A stretch of 41,832 nt of DNA from a virus: positions 1 through 41,832 of IMG/VR virus record IMGVR_UViG_3300032284_001110; one strand, given 5' to 3'. Position numbers and translations under genes: made by a program. The notes under the pieces are model-generated. The model was not told the origin of the DNA, made no database searches, and worked only from the letters and a program-made list of their open reading frames with translations. Below are positions 13,552 through 22,529 of this stretch, piece after piece; position 1 is the first letter of the stretch; every line of letters starts with the position of its first letter.

Positions 13552-13730
13552 CGAACTTCCAGATGGCTGTCGCATACTTCTTCGTCACATCGTTCGGGTT
13601 CGGGATCCTTTGGGCGATCTTCGGGTTTCTGAACAAGAAGCCGGATGATCATGGCATCAAGGACTGGGAGTGTCCGCGCCTGCCGCGCACGCTTGAGCAG
13701 ATCGTGCGGGAGGGCAACCATGAAGACTAA
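13548..13730 (+). CDS. Small membrane protein behind gcrA-like gene
   Basis: 60 residues with one N-terminal membrane helix (about 5-27, MAVAYFFVTSFGFGILWAIF) and a soluble charged tail. ATGA overlap with the regulator gene suggests coupled translation. Its stop overlaps the stop of the convergent fibre gene by a few bases, with no terminator between the early and late units. Confidence 0.7.
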   Translation: MTNFQMAVAYFFVTSFGFGILWAIFGFLNKKPDDHGIKDWECPRLPRTLEQIVREGNHED

Positions 13731-14917
13731 TACTCAATGATCACCACACCCTGCGCGCCGACGCCCACAGCGCCGCCGCCGCCGCCGTAAATGCCGCCAT
13801 TCTGGTAGCCGAGGGAGGTGCCGATAAACCCGGCCCCTCCACCGCCCAGATAGCTGCTGCCGCCCGCCCCGTACACGTTTGTGCCGCCAGCCACGCCGCC
13901 AGCTCCACCGCCGCCGCCCGCGATGTTCAGGTCGCCATTACTGCCCTGGCCGCCCGGCCCCCCCGCGAAAGGGCCACCAGCTGAGCCACCGGTAGCTGAG
14001 CAATAAGAGCCAAATGACGATGTGTTGCCCGCCGCGGCGATGCCGCCGCCAGCGCCGACCGTAATGGCGACTGTGCCCCCCGGCGTGAGCCCTGTAACGG
14101 TTCTGATGGCCGTACCGCCCGCTCCGCCGCCGCCGCCGCCAGAGCCACCCGAATTGCCGCCAGCGCCGCCGCCGACCACCGTCACGCGCACGCGCGTCAC
14201 ATTGGCCGGGATGGTCCATGTCGTACTTGAGTTATGGACGACAGTCGTCGGAACCTTCGACGAGGTCGCTGCAGTCGTCTGGACCGTCGAATCAGCAAAT
14301 GTCAGCGATCCGCCGCCGCCCGTCGCGATTTTTAGCCCGTCGGCTGTCAGGACTCCACCAACCAGCGCCGTACTCTGGAAATACGCCGGCCCGGTCGAAC
14401 TGATGTTAGGCGTGACGACAGTCGTGCCATCGAAAGTGAAACCGGCATTTCCGGTCAGAGTGCCGGCGCTGTTGTAGATGACTTGTGTCGGAAATCCAGC
14501 GGTCGTGGTCTGCGTGTCGGCGTAATGGGTCGTGACGCCGTCGCTATAAATCGACCGCGTCTGACCCTGCGGGATGACAATCCCACCAGACGGCGTCGCC
14601 GCGTTGGCAATAGTGATGGTGTAGCTGCCCGTCGTATTGTTGTAGACTACCCAGGTGCCGCCAACGCCGCTGGGAACAGTGTAGATGATGCTGGCGGTTA
14701 GCTGGGCGGCAGCGCCGCCGATCGACGTCCCGATCAACAGGCCCATGCTTTGGTACTGCGTCAAGGTCAACGCAATGGTGCCTGACTGGCTTGTCGGGTT
14801 GATCACCGCGACTGTGCCGAGCGCCGAGTCGATGAACCCAAAATTGTTGTTGAGCGACGTGTCCCAGCCGCTGGCATTGTTGGCGGGCTGGTTCAGGCCC
14901 TTGTTGGTCGTTGTCAT
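13727..14917 (-). CDS. Glycine-rich tail fibre / adhesin
   Basis: 396 residues. The N-terminal part (MTTTNKGLNQPANNASGWDTSLNNNFGFID) is a common opening of phage fibre proteins that anchors to the virion. The middle is Thr/Ser-rich beta. From about residue 235 the protein is a run of glycine blocks (GGGAGGNSGGSGGGGGGAGG, then several more) ending VVIIEY. Such glycine-rich ends fold as polyglycine-II bundles in S16/T2-type adhesins and carry receptor specificity in their variable loops. It is the last gene of the late operon and begins on an ATGA overlap. Confidence 0.82.
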   Translation of the reverse strand: MTTTNKGLNQPANNASGWDTSLNNNFGFIDSALGTVAVINPTSQSGTIALTLTQYQSMGLLIGTSIGGAAAQLTASIIYTVPSGVGGTWVVYNNTTGSYTITIANAATPSGGIVIPQGQTRSIYSDGVTTHYADTQTTTAGFPTQVIYNSAGTLTGNAGFTFDGTTVVTPNISSTGPAYFQSTALVGGVLTADGLKIATGGGGSLTFADSTVQTTAATSSKVPTTVVHNSSTTWTIPANVTRVRVTVVGGGAGGNSGGSGGGGGGAGGTAIRTVTGLTPGGTVAITVGAGGGIAAAGNTSSFGSYCSATGGSAGGPFAGGPGGQGSNGDLNIAGGGGGAGGVAGGTNVYGAGGSSYLGGGGAGFIGTSLGYQNGGIYGGGGGAVGVGAQGVVIIEY

Positions 14918-17331
14918 GACGTAGCCTCACTGGCTTGTTGGGCGACGCTCAGCGCGTGCGCGACGTGTTCGTCTGGAGTATTCAGGAGCGGCTTTGTCGA
15001 CTGCTTGCCGACCCTCTTGGCCTGCTCGGACAGCCGAAAGAGCCGCTGCACGCCCTGCTCGTGCGTGAGCTTTGTCTTGACCGAGCCGCCGGCTGCGTGG
15101 GCGGGGCGGGGTAGAGTCTCTTGTGGCTTACGCACGTCCGAGCGGGCCGCCATCTTGTACATGGCGTCGCGTATCCATGCGCGAGTGCTTTCGTTTTTCG
15201 CAGCATTCGACAACCGTTGCAACGCGCCGGGGGCGTCTGACGTAAGAAGTTCTGCAATCTTCGGGGCTAAACGCGCATCGGTGGCATGCTTTGAATGCAC
15301 CAACAGACTGGTTATGACAGCAGACCCTAGATATTTTGCAGCAGTAGCTGGGTCGTTTTTAATAGCATTCCAGTTCTGATACACTGACGTTCCAACACCC
15401 GCGCCAATCACGCCGGACAACCCGGCGTTTGCATACAACTGAGCGGTCGTATTTGACCCACCCATAACCGCTGTCTTGACGTGATCCATCATGGCTTCGC
15501 GCGCGAGATACATCTCGACGTCGCGCGCTGTATTCGTTCCGAGCCCAAGCTCCATCTTCTGACGAATTTGCGGCGTGGCGAACTTCCTGATCAAACTGGC
15601 GCTGTCGCCGGTCTTCGACGCGGTGTTTACCAGCGTGCTGGCCATGCCCATGGAGAAGAGGTTCTTCTCCGCAGGATTCATCGCTGCCAAGGCAGTCTTT
15701 GCTTTTGAAAAATCATACGAGTTCATGTTTTTCAGGAAATTGACGCCAGCCTCGTGCGCATCTTGCGCATTGAAGAAGGCGGCGGCCCCCTGTCTGACAT
15801 TCTTGTACTCAGGGACGGCCGTGTCGAGCGTGTCGCGCAGCGTGTCGCGTACCCCCTTGATAGCGTTCCCCTGCTTCCCTGAGCCTGTTCTAAAAGCGGT
15901 GTCGACTTTATCGTCCAGCGATTGCTTGACGTTGTCCCAGAACTCGAGGGTAGGCGGACCCTTCGGACCCGGCACCCAATTGCCGTTCACGTCTTGGACA
16001 AATGGGTTCACCGGCGCGGGTCGGCCAGCAGCACCCGCCACGTTCTTGCCCAACTTCTCCGCGTCGCCTATGGCGCTCTGCATGGCTGGCGTATCGAGCA
16101 GGCCTGACAGCTTCGGATCCCACACGGATTGCGCATGCGGCAGTGTATACAGGTTCTCGTATGCGGGGCCATTCTGCTGGCGCGCCTGCATTTCCAATCC
16201 GCTGCGGACAACGCCGGCGTCTGCGTTTGGACCGTACTTGGATGTGATGAAGTCTGAGAACCTGTCCGCCTGAGTGGCCGATCGATCCATCGCTGGACCA
16301 GCCAAGATCGCTTTGGCTTCCGGCGACACGTTAGCAACGGACCGAGCCAGCGTTCGTGTATGCTCGCCGCCTGTGTCCGCAAGCATGACGGGCTGATTAG
16401 CCGCCTGCGCCGCCGCGATGTCAGCGTCAGACATCCCAGCCGCCTTTGTAGGTAGACCGCGATTTTCCAAATTGCCTTTGGTGGCCGCATCATCGAGAAG
16501 CGCGGCGCTCACGGCACGCTCGGCTGGGTCGCGCGACACCAATTGCTTCAGGCCGGGGATATAAGACGCGGCCTTTGACGCGACAGCACCAAGCGCGGAC
16601 GGGAGGACGGCCACCGGGACGTTAACACCGCCAATGGGGACCGTTTGCGTTGCGCCCTCCTTGGCCCCCTGAAGAGCGTTCTGGACCTGCTCGCCCCATG
16701 TGTCGCCTTGCTCTGCGCTCTTAGCGCCGGAATAGAGCGCCCCGACCCCACCGACGCCTGCAACGTCTCCCACAACCTTTGCGGCGCGGGATGCAAAACC
16801 AGACCCTATTGGGGTCTTTTCTATAAGAGACGCGGCAAAAGGACCAAGCTTGGACGCGCCAAATGTAGGGGAGACGGGGATTGTCGACAATTCTCCGACT
16901 GTAGTCGCAATAGGGTGTGCCGCTACTGTCGCGGCGCGATCAGCGGCGATGTTTTTTGATATGTCTTCATAGCGTTCCCCCCATGTTTTTTTTGTGCTTG
17001 TCTCTGGCCCCGCATTTAGCGTAGCACCAAGAGCCGCCCCAGCCTGATCCATCCCCCACGAAACTAGTGGAACATTAGAGCCTGGATCCGCAGCACGGAG
17101 TGCGCGCAAATATGGCGCGGCCGAACCAGCCCACGAAAATCGTTCGGCCTCATTTTTAGTCGCGGTAGCTGCCCTGTTCTGATCTTCTGCCTGTTGGGCT
17201 GACACCTTCGCAGGTTGTTCTTCAGCATTAGGCTGCGCCGTCGAGAAAGGCTTGAGATCGCTGAATCCCGACTGGTCTTCCTGCGCTGGCTTCTCCGCTT
17301 GGAATGGTTTGAAGTCCGAGAAGGCGGCCAT
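14914..17331 (-). CDS. Large internal virion protein
   Basis: 805 residues. The N-terminus has a repeated FSDFKPF / FSDLKPF motif; the middle is Ala/Gly-rich with amphipathic helices (FASRAAKVVGDVAGVGGVG); the C-terminal third is helical and charged. No enzymatic motif seen. The size, Ala content and place directly after another internal virion protein fit a DNA-ejection protein of a podovirus (compare the T7 gp14-16 and P22 gp7/16/20 groups); this is inferred from context. AAGGATCTGAT precedes the ATG at 17331, 1 nt after the upstream stop. Confidence 0.75.
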   Translation of the reverse strand: MAAFSDFKPFQAEKPAQEDQSGFSDLKPFSTAQPNAEEQPAKVSAQQAEDQNRAATATKNEAERFSWAGSAAPYLRALRAADPGSNVPLVSWGMDQAGAALGATLNAGPETSTKKTWGERYEDISKNIAADRAATVAAHPIATTVGELSTIPVSPTFGASKLGPFAASLIEKTPIGSGFASRAAKVVGDVAGVGGVGALYSGAKSAEQGDTWGEQVQNALQGAKEGATQTVPIGGVNVPVAVLPSALGAVASKAASYIPGLKQLVSRDPAERAVSAALLDDAATKGNLENRGLPTKAAGMSDADIAAAQAANQPVMLADTGGEHTRTLARSVANVSPEAKAILAGPAMDRSATQADRFSDFITSKYGPNADAGVVRSGLEMQARQQNGPAYENLYTLPHAQSVWDPKLSGLLDTPAMQSAIGDAEKLGKNVAGAAGRPAPVNPFVQDVNGNWVPGPKGPPTLEFWDNVKQSLDDKVDTAFRTGSGKQGNAIKGVRDTLRDTLDTAVPEYKNVRQGAAAFFNAQDAHEAGVNFLKNMNSYDFSKAKTALAAMNPAEKNLFSMGMASTLVNTASKTGDSASLIRKFATPQIRQKMELGLGTNTARDVEMYLAREAMMDHVKTAVMGGSNTTAQLYANAGLSGVIGAGVGTSVYQNWNAIKNDPATAAKYLGSAVITSLLVHSKHATDARLAPKIAELLTSDAPGALQRLSNAAKNESTRAWIRDAMYKMAARSDVRKPQETLPRPAHAAGGSVKTKLTHEQGVQRLFRLSEQAKRVGKQSTKPLLNTPDEHVAHALSVAQQASEATS

Positions 17332-17332
17332 A

Positions 17333-20300
17333 TCAGATCCTTCCCGTGATGATATCGGCAATGCGGGGTGGGTAGCCGCCCTCTTTCAACTTGTTCCTGA
17401 TCTGGTCATACAAATATTTTCCAGACGTCATATCGGCATACGATTTTGGGGACTTAGAGATAAGTTGCTCCAGTCCTGCTTGAAGCTTGTCGTACTTTTC
17501 TTGCGGATTATCCGCCGCAAACGCGCCCTGCGCTCGGATGAACCCACTATTTCCAGCGGCGTCCTTATACTGGATCATGTGCTTTTCGCGATCTCTGGCG
17601 CGTACTTGGTCGGTCATGAGTTGCGACACAATTTTAGCTGACGCCGCTGGATCCATTTCCGCATTCGGGTTGGCCGACTTCAATGCGTCCAGAGCCGAGA
17701 AGGATCGTTGGTCACCACCGGCCGCCTGCATCGCGCCCTGCAGAATATTAACCTTATCAATTATTTGCTTATCCGCCGCCAAATCACCAAACCGTAACGG
17801 GATCAGATTTCCGTCCTTATCTTTGGTTGTGGCCCCAAATCCATTAGCCATCGTGTTTAAGGCGTTGACAAGGTTTGCCCTCGCGCTCGCCTGCGCCCCA
17901 GCGACGTTAATTCCCGTTCCGGTATTGATTTTAGCCAGAGAATTCGCTAAATCGCGAGTGTATTTCGAGGCTTCGATAGATGTTCTTGAAGCGGTAAGCA
18001 CATTTCTTTGATAATCGCTTGAGTTCTTCAGGTCTTCACCATAAAGCGGCCCACCTTGATTTTCCGCAGCTGCCGCATCTTTAGATGCTTGACCAAAAGC
18101 AGGGCCGCTCGCCAAAATAGGCTCGGGAGCAGGCGCGGTATTAGGTTCAGCCACAACCGGCGCAACCGGCGTGACCTTTGGTGGCGCGACAGAGGTTGGC
18201 ACGCCCGCTGTTCCGCGCGGATTAACAGTTTCGGCTGCCGCCCCGGCAGGCCCCCCAATAATTGGCGGACGCTGATCAGGGGGAAGTGCTCTATACTCTT
18301 GTGCAGATATCCAACCTTTGCCATCTGCCCGCATGTACCGGACGTTCCCTTGAGGATCGATAAAGATGCCCTTGCGAGCGTTATCTAGCATCGCTCCAGC
18401 GGTCTGAGCCTGCGCCAGGCCCGTGTTGGCCTCCGTGTTGCCGATCCCGGCCTGCTGGACCTGCTGCTTGCCATATTCTTCAGCGCCCGCCCCGACGCCC
18501 TGCAGGACGGCCGAGCCGAGGTAGCGGCTGTTGCTGGACGCCATCTTGCCGAGGCCGGACAGGAGCGGGATGAGCCAGCCCTTGTTGTCCTCAAACTTCT
18601 TGGCGAGGCCCTTAGTCGGCGGCCCCTGATTGTAAGACGGAGCGGCTCCAAGGCCGGGCTGCGGCCCTGCACCATTCTGTGCGACCTGATCGGGTGCTGC
18701 GCGAGAGATAGCGCCAAGGCCCCCCTGACCAGTGTGCGCCGAGTCAGGCGCGTAGCCGAACTTGTTCATGGTTTTTAACCACGGCGTCAGGCCCTGCTTG
18801 GCCATCTGCTGAACACCGAAGCGTGTGGACGCCTCATAAGTCGTTGGGTCGCGAGCATCCAAACCTGTCTGCTTGGTGAACTCATCGCCTAGGCCGGGGC
18901 GTGGGTATTTGCTGGACGTGTCCCCGTAATGCAGTTGCAGCGGGCCGCCGGAAGATCCGTCGTCTCCGACGTACTTGCTTCCGTTGCCGTATTCGCCGCG
19001 GATCACATTGGTGACGACACGCGGGTCGAGGCCCTGATTCCTTGCTTCGTCGGCCGCGATCGCCGCGACTTCCGCGAAAGTCGGGTTGCGGGGTTTCTGA
19101 TCCTCAATTTGCTGGCTTGTCTCCGCCGCGCCCAGATCGGGCATCCCACCAGCCGCCAGCCCTTGCCGCACGCTGCCGCCGCGGCGCACGCCAAAAGGCG
19201 CTCCCAACGCTATGAGCCAAGCGGGCATGCTGCTCGCCGCAGCGCCAGCGCCTGCCGCCTCCGCGCCTGCTCCGAGGCCTCCGAGCGTCGCGCCGCTCAA
19301 TTCCAGAGGTGCTCCGGCAGCGCCTGCGCCGCCGAGGCCGCTGAGGAAGCTGCCAGCGCCCTTGAGGCCAGTGCCGATCGTCGCGATGTCTTTGACGCCA
19401 CCAGCAAGTTGCCCGAGGCCGCTTTGTTGGCCGCCGCCACCCGGCGCGCCGCTTGCCGGGTGGAGCGATGCGTGGCTCTGGTCGTTCGGGATGTTGAGAG
19501 ACTTCGGCACAAGGCCCGGCTTGACGGCAGGGTCGTTGTACGGGTCTGAATCGTCGACCGCGCCGCCGTCGGCATACCCAACGAGGCCACCCCGAGCATT
19601 CGATGCGGCGGCAGTCTTTTTGTTCCACCAGTCCTTCGCATCTCCAAGATTCGTCCCGGCAGTCTTCAGATTGGTCACAATGTCGTTACCGCTTCCGACC
19701 GCCTGCGATATTTGAGACAATTCTGGCGTCAACGCCTTGGGAGGCGTCATCGGCTGCATCAAGGATCGAGCCCGGTTTGACGTGCCGGCGCTCAGCGCGG
19801 CTGCAAGGCCGGAATTGACGCTCTGCGAGCCGGGCATACCGAAGATGGAAAGGCCCGGCGCGCCGCCTTCCGCGAAGCCCTCGCCCATATTCTGCGGGTC
19901 TACAGCGCCACCCTGATGGGCCAGGCCTCCCCCGTAAAAATGTCCTCGCTTGGCGGCGTCTTTGGTGGCTGCGTCATAGTCGACGGTCTTATAGCCACCG
20001 GCCAGACCAACTGCATCCGGGTGATGATGCTCCACATTCTGCGCAGAAAGCCCGATCTGTGTGTGGGGCGATCCCTTGTAGCGAAATTTGATGATCTTCT
20101 GGCCATCGTAGGTTTCTCCGATCGGCTGTACGTCATCTTTCAGCCGCTCATCCGAGAAAAACGGCGCTGGCTGCGTAGTGCTGGTCGTCGAGCCGGACAG
20201 TGCGCCAGTTCCTTCCGCAATATTCGCGAGGAACTGCGCCGTCTGGAATGGGTAGCCTTGCTGCTGCAGGAACTGGTTGTAGAGCGCGGACTTGCCGGCC

Positions 20301-21091
20301 TGCTCCGTCTGCTGGCCAACCTGACCCGCCGCAAGCTGGGATTGCGCGCCCTGAAGGCCGGCCGTCTGCGCGCCCGTGCCAAGGCCCGCAATGGTGCTTG
20401 CACCCTGCTGCTGCCGCGCGAGGTTCGCCTGCTGCTGCGACAGGTCAAAGCCCTGCTGCTGCTGAGCAGCGCCGAGGCCACTGGTGTAAGCCTGACTGTA
20501 AAGCGGATTGATGGCATTGGCGAAGGCAAGGCTTTGCTGACCAGCCAGATTTGCCGCAGCGATCCCTGATCGGTCGCCACCAAATGCGCCATTCTTGATC
20601 GCATTGCCGGTCTGGCCGCTCATTTCCGCCTGCTGCTGCTGGTTCAGCAATTGCGCGGCGGGGTTCACGACTGATTGAACAAATGGGTTCGCGTACTGGC
20701 CAATGTCCTGATTGCTCAGTTTGCCGACGTTAGTTGCGCCAGACCCTTGCAAAGCCATATTCGTCGCAGCGCCAAAGTAAGGCTGCGCAGCCGTCGCGTA
20801 ATTGTTTGTATTTGCAACGCCAAATTGCTGCGTAGGCGTTAACGGGGCGACAAAGTCTGATGCATTGGTGCTGTACTGCTGGAACGGTGTTTGCGCGACC
20901 TGCTGGGCGTTCTCATTCACGCTGTTATAACGCGCCAGCACTTCAGGCGGAATCTGAACGCTTTGCGTTGAGTTCGACGTTTTACCGCCGCCCCCGCCAT
21001 AAAACTCGTGAGCGACGAACGAAGGCGCACGCTTCAGGCGGAAGTCCTCGTCTTCAACGAAGATGGCACGATGAGAGACGAGGTTGATCAT
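17333..21091 (-). CDS. Internal virion protein with S74-like and lysozyme-like domains
   Basis: 1252 residues. Gln/Ala-rich helical N-terminus (about 40-300). Residues about 311-365 read SDERLKDDVQPI...IKFRYKG...IGLSAQNVE, the pattern of the S74 intramolecular chaperone, here in the middle of the protein. Residues about 670-785 look like a transglycosylase domain: ...VVTNVIRGEYGNG (E700 as candidate catalytic residue), GGPLQLHYG, then a helical end. The rest is low-complexity Gly/Ala plus a helical C-terminus. It likely travels inside the capsid and opens peptidoglycan during injection. GGAG lies 7 nt before the ATG at 21091, within the preceding gene's end. Confidence 0.82.
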   Translation of the reverse strand: MINLVSHRAIFVEDEDFRLKRAPSFVAHEFYGGGGGKTSNSTQSVQIPPEVLARYNSVNENAQQVAQTPFQQYSTNASDFVAPLTPTQQFGVANTNNYATAAQPYFGAATNMALQGSGATNVGKLSNQDIGQYANPFVQSVVNPAAQLLNQQQQAEMSGQTGNAIKNGAFGGDRSGIAAANLAGQQSLAFANAINPLYSQAYTSGLGAAQQQQGFDLSQQQANLARQQQGASTIAGLGTGAQTAGLQGAQSQLAAGQVGQQTEQAGKSALYNQFLQQQGYPFQTAQFLANIAEGTGALSGSTTSTTQPAPFFSDERLKDDVQPIGETYDGQKIIKFRYKGSPHTQIGLSAQNVEHHHPDAVGLAGGYKTVDYDAATKDAAKRGHFYGGGLAHQGGAVDPQNMGEGFAEGGAPGLSIFGMPGSQSVNSGLAAALSAGTSNRARSLMQPMTPPKALTPELSQISQAVGSGNDIVTNLKTAGTNLGDAKDWWNKKTAAASNARGGLVGYADGGAVDDSDPYNDPAVKPGLVPKSLNIPNDQSHASLHPASGAPGGGGQQSGLGQLAGGVKDIATIGTGLKGAGSFLSGLGGAGAAGAPLELSGATLGGLGAGAEAAGAGAAASSMPAWLIALGAPFGVRRGGSVRQGLAAGGMPDLGAAETSQQIEDQKPRNPTFAEVAAIAADEARNQGLDPRVVTNVIRGEYGNGSKYVGDDGSSGGPLQLHYGDTSSKYPRPGLGDEFTKQTGLDARDPTTYEASTRFGVQQMAKQGLTPWLKTMNKFGYAPDSAHTGQGGLGAISRAAPDQVAQNGAGPQPGLGAAPSYNQGPPTKGLAKKFEDNKGWLIPLLSGLGKMASSNSRYLGSAVLQGVGAGAEEYGKQQVQQAGIGNTEANTGLAQAQTAGAMLDNARKGIFIDPQGNVRYMRADGKGWISAQEYRALPPDQRPPIIGGPAGAAAETVNPRGTAGVPTSVAPPKVTPVAPVVAEPNTAPAPEPILASGPAFGQASKDAAAAENQGGPLYGEDLKNSSDYQRNVLTASRTSIEASKYTRDLANSLAKINTGTGINVAGAQASARANLVNALNTMANGFGATTKDKDGNLIPLRFGDLAADKQIIDKVNILQGAMQAAGGDQRSFSALDALKSANPNAEMDPAASAKIVSQLMTDQVRARDREKHMIQYKDAAGNSGFIRAQGAFAADNPQEKYDKLQAGLEQLISKSPKSYADMTSGKYLYDQIRNKLKEGGYPPRIADIITGRI

Positions 21092-21092
21092 T

Positions 21093-21578
21093 CTAATGCT
21101 CCGCCGTCGAGTGGCCGGTTTCGCCGCCAACGATCCAGTATGCGCCGCTCGGCTTCCCAAATTGGCGCTCGTAAAGTCTGACCTTCGATTCCGTGCGTTG
21201 CGAACTCAAAATGCCGATCACCAACGGCAACTCAAGCAGGTTGGCGGCGTGTTTGGCGAACTCGCATAATTTACGAGCGCGGCCGCCCTTGGCGCTGCGA
21301 TAGTCGGGATGCACGAAAATGGCCCTTTCGACTAGGCTCGGGTCATCTGAATACCATAGGCTTTCGGTTTTCAAAAGTATCGCCGCTTCCAGCTGCTTGC
21401 CTTGTTCGCCAATAATGCCGACAAGACCATGATTGCGCGTCAATCCGGCCCATATCTCGGCCAGAAGCTTCATCGGATTTGGGTTTGTCAGCCCGTTTTC
21501 TTCGCAGGCGGCCAAAGCCAACTCCATCATGCCGTCGACATCTTTGTCATTGCCGATGCGGACTGTTACGGTTTCCAT
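21093..21578 (-). CDS. GNAT-family N-acetyltransferase
   Basis: 161 residues. VRIGNDKDVDGMMELALAACEENGL opens the fold; RAIFVHPDYRSAKGGRARKLCEFA (about 85-108) carries the acetyl-CoA pyrophosphate-binding turn in a degenerate R-x-x-K-G-G-x-A form; the end YERQFGKPSGAYWI matches the last GNAT strands. The substrate is unknown. It lies between tail genes and translates into the internal virion protein gene, so it may modify a virion or host protein at late times. Confidence 0.8.
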   Translation of the reverse strand: METVTVRIGNDKDVDGMMELALAACEENGLTNPNPMKLLAEIWAGLTRNHGLVGIIGEQGKQLEAAILLKTESLWYSDDPSLVERAIFVHPDYRSAKGGRARKLCEFAKHAANLLELPLVIGILSSQRTESKVRLYERQFGKPSGAYWIVGGETGHSTAEH

Positions 21579-21586
21579 GTTTCCCC

Positions 21587-22180
21587 CTAATCGCGCTTCG
21601 GACCCGGAAGGGCCTTCAGCGTCTTCACCAGATTCTTCCGCGTACGCACGACAAAATCATCAAGCCACGCATGGCCGGCGTCCAGGTCACCATCGCCAGC
21701 GTAGGCGACTTCATGCGGGGCCAGAACATACTCGCCGCCAGCCGCCACGATCGGCACGGGGGCGTCAGCAGAGCCCCCAGCAGCCTTATGGGGCATATTC
21801 GCCCCATAAGGTCCCGAATTACCCCCATAAGGCATCCCTGCGGCCCCGTAGGGTGCGCCGCTGAACATGCGGCGGACGTGCCTGAACCCGGCAAGCGTGT
21901 TTCCCTCGCCGAACGAGGAGACGATGTCTGCCGGCAGGACGTAGGATCCGCTGGGAACTTGCATGGGCAAATGATCTGTGCGGCCGGCCACGCCGCTGTG
22001 GATGGGTCCAGTGTGGAGTTTAGGGCCTCGAGGCGCGCGAAAGCCGCCACCGATTGCCTTGCTGTGGCGAGCCGTATTGAGCGCGGCCGCGATCGCCTGC
22101 TTGCGCGGATGGCCAGCCTTCTCCATCTCGGCAATATTATGTCCGATGTCGGCTTCGCTCTTTCCCTTCACAAGCGGCAT
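21587..22180 (-). CDS. Conserved phage virion-associated protein (MPLVKGKS type)
   Basis: 197 residues. The first 40 (LVKGKSEADIGHNIAEMEKAGHPRKQAIAAALN) match a common small phage module of unknown function. The remainder holds Gly/Tyr/Pro-rich repeats (PYGAAGMPYGGNSGPYGAN) and VPIVAAGGEYVLAPHEV, repeating a motif seen earlier in the same protein (QVPSGSYVLPADIV). The ATG at 22180 was chosen to match the family start, with GAGGCCGCC before it. Confidence 0.75.
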   Translation of the reverse strand: MPLVKGKSEADIGHNIAEMEKAGHPRKQAIAAALNTARHSKAIGGGFRAPRGPKLHTGPIHSGVAGRTDHLPMQVPSGSYVLPADIVSSFGEGNTLAGFRHVRRMFSGAPYGAAGMPYGGNSGPYGANMPHKAAGGSADAPVPIVAAGGEYVLAPHEVAYAGDGDLDAGHAWLDDFVVRTRKNLVKTLKALPGPKRD

Positions 22181-22187
22181 GGCGGCC

Positions 22188-22529
22188 TCACGAATAGCTG
22201 ACGGAGATTGTCTGACCCGCACCGGGCACGACGACAATCCCGTTCGAAACAGGGAAATTGATGACGAAGACGCCCGCAGTTTGCGGGATCGTGTAGATAG
22301 CGTTGGTCGTCAGACTAGCCAGATTGGCATCGTAGATGATCCCGTCTCCGCTGCCCTTTACGACGACGCTGACACTCGCCAGCCGGCCGCTGCCGGCCTT
22401 GACCAGCGTTGCCGATGTAATCGCGTTCGAGCTAAGCGAACCCTGAACATTGAGGTACGTCTGCGCAAGGTTGCTGATCGCCAGGACGGCGTTGCGCGTG
22501 GTTGTGAGGATGTCGTCCAAGCCTGCCAT
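22188..22529 (-). CDS. Small structural protein
   Basis: 113 residues: a short helix (MAGLDDILTTTRNAVLAISN), then beta-rich sequence with ATLVKAGSGRLASVSVVVKG, a pattern common in phage head or tail decoration-type proteins. The start overlaps the upstream hub gene stop (TGATG), indicating coupling. Function inferred from position only. Confidence 0.7.
   Translation of the reverse strand: MAGLDDILTTTRNAVLAISNLAQTYLNVQGSLSSNAITSATLVKAGSGRLASVSVVVKGSGDGIIYDANLASLTTNAIYTIPQTAGVFVINFPVSNGIVVVPGAGQTISVSYS

Noticed and set aside
13780-14170. Direct GCC/CCG repeats resembling a repeat array
   Set aside because: They are the codons of the glycine blocks of the fibre, without regular spacers; not a CRISPR or satellite array.
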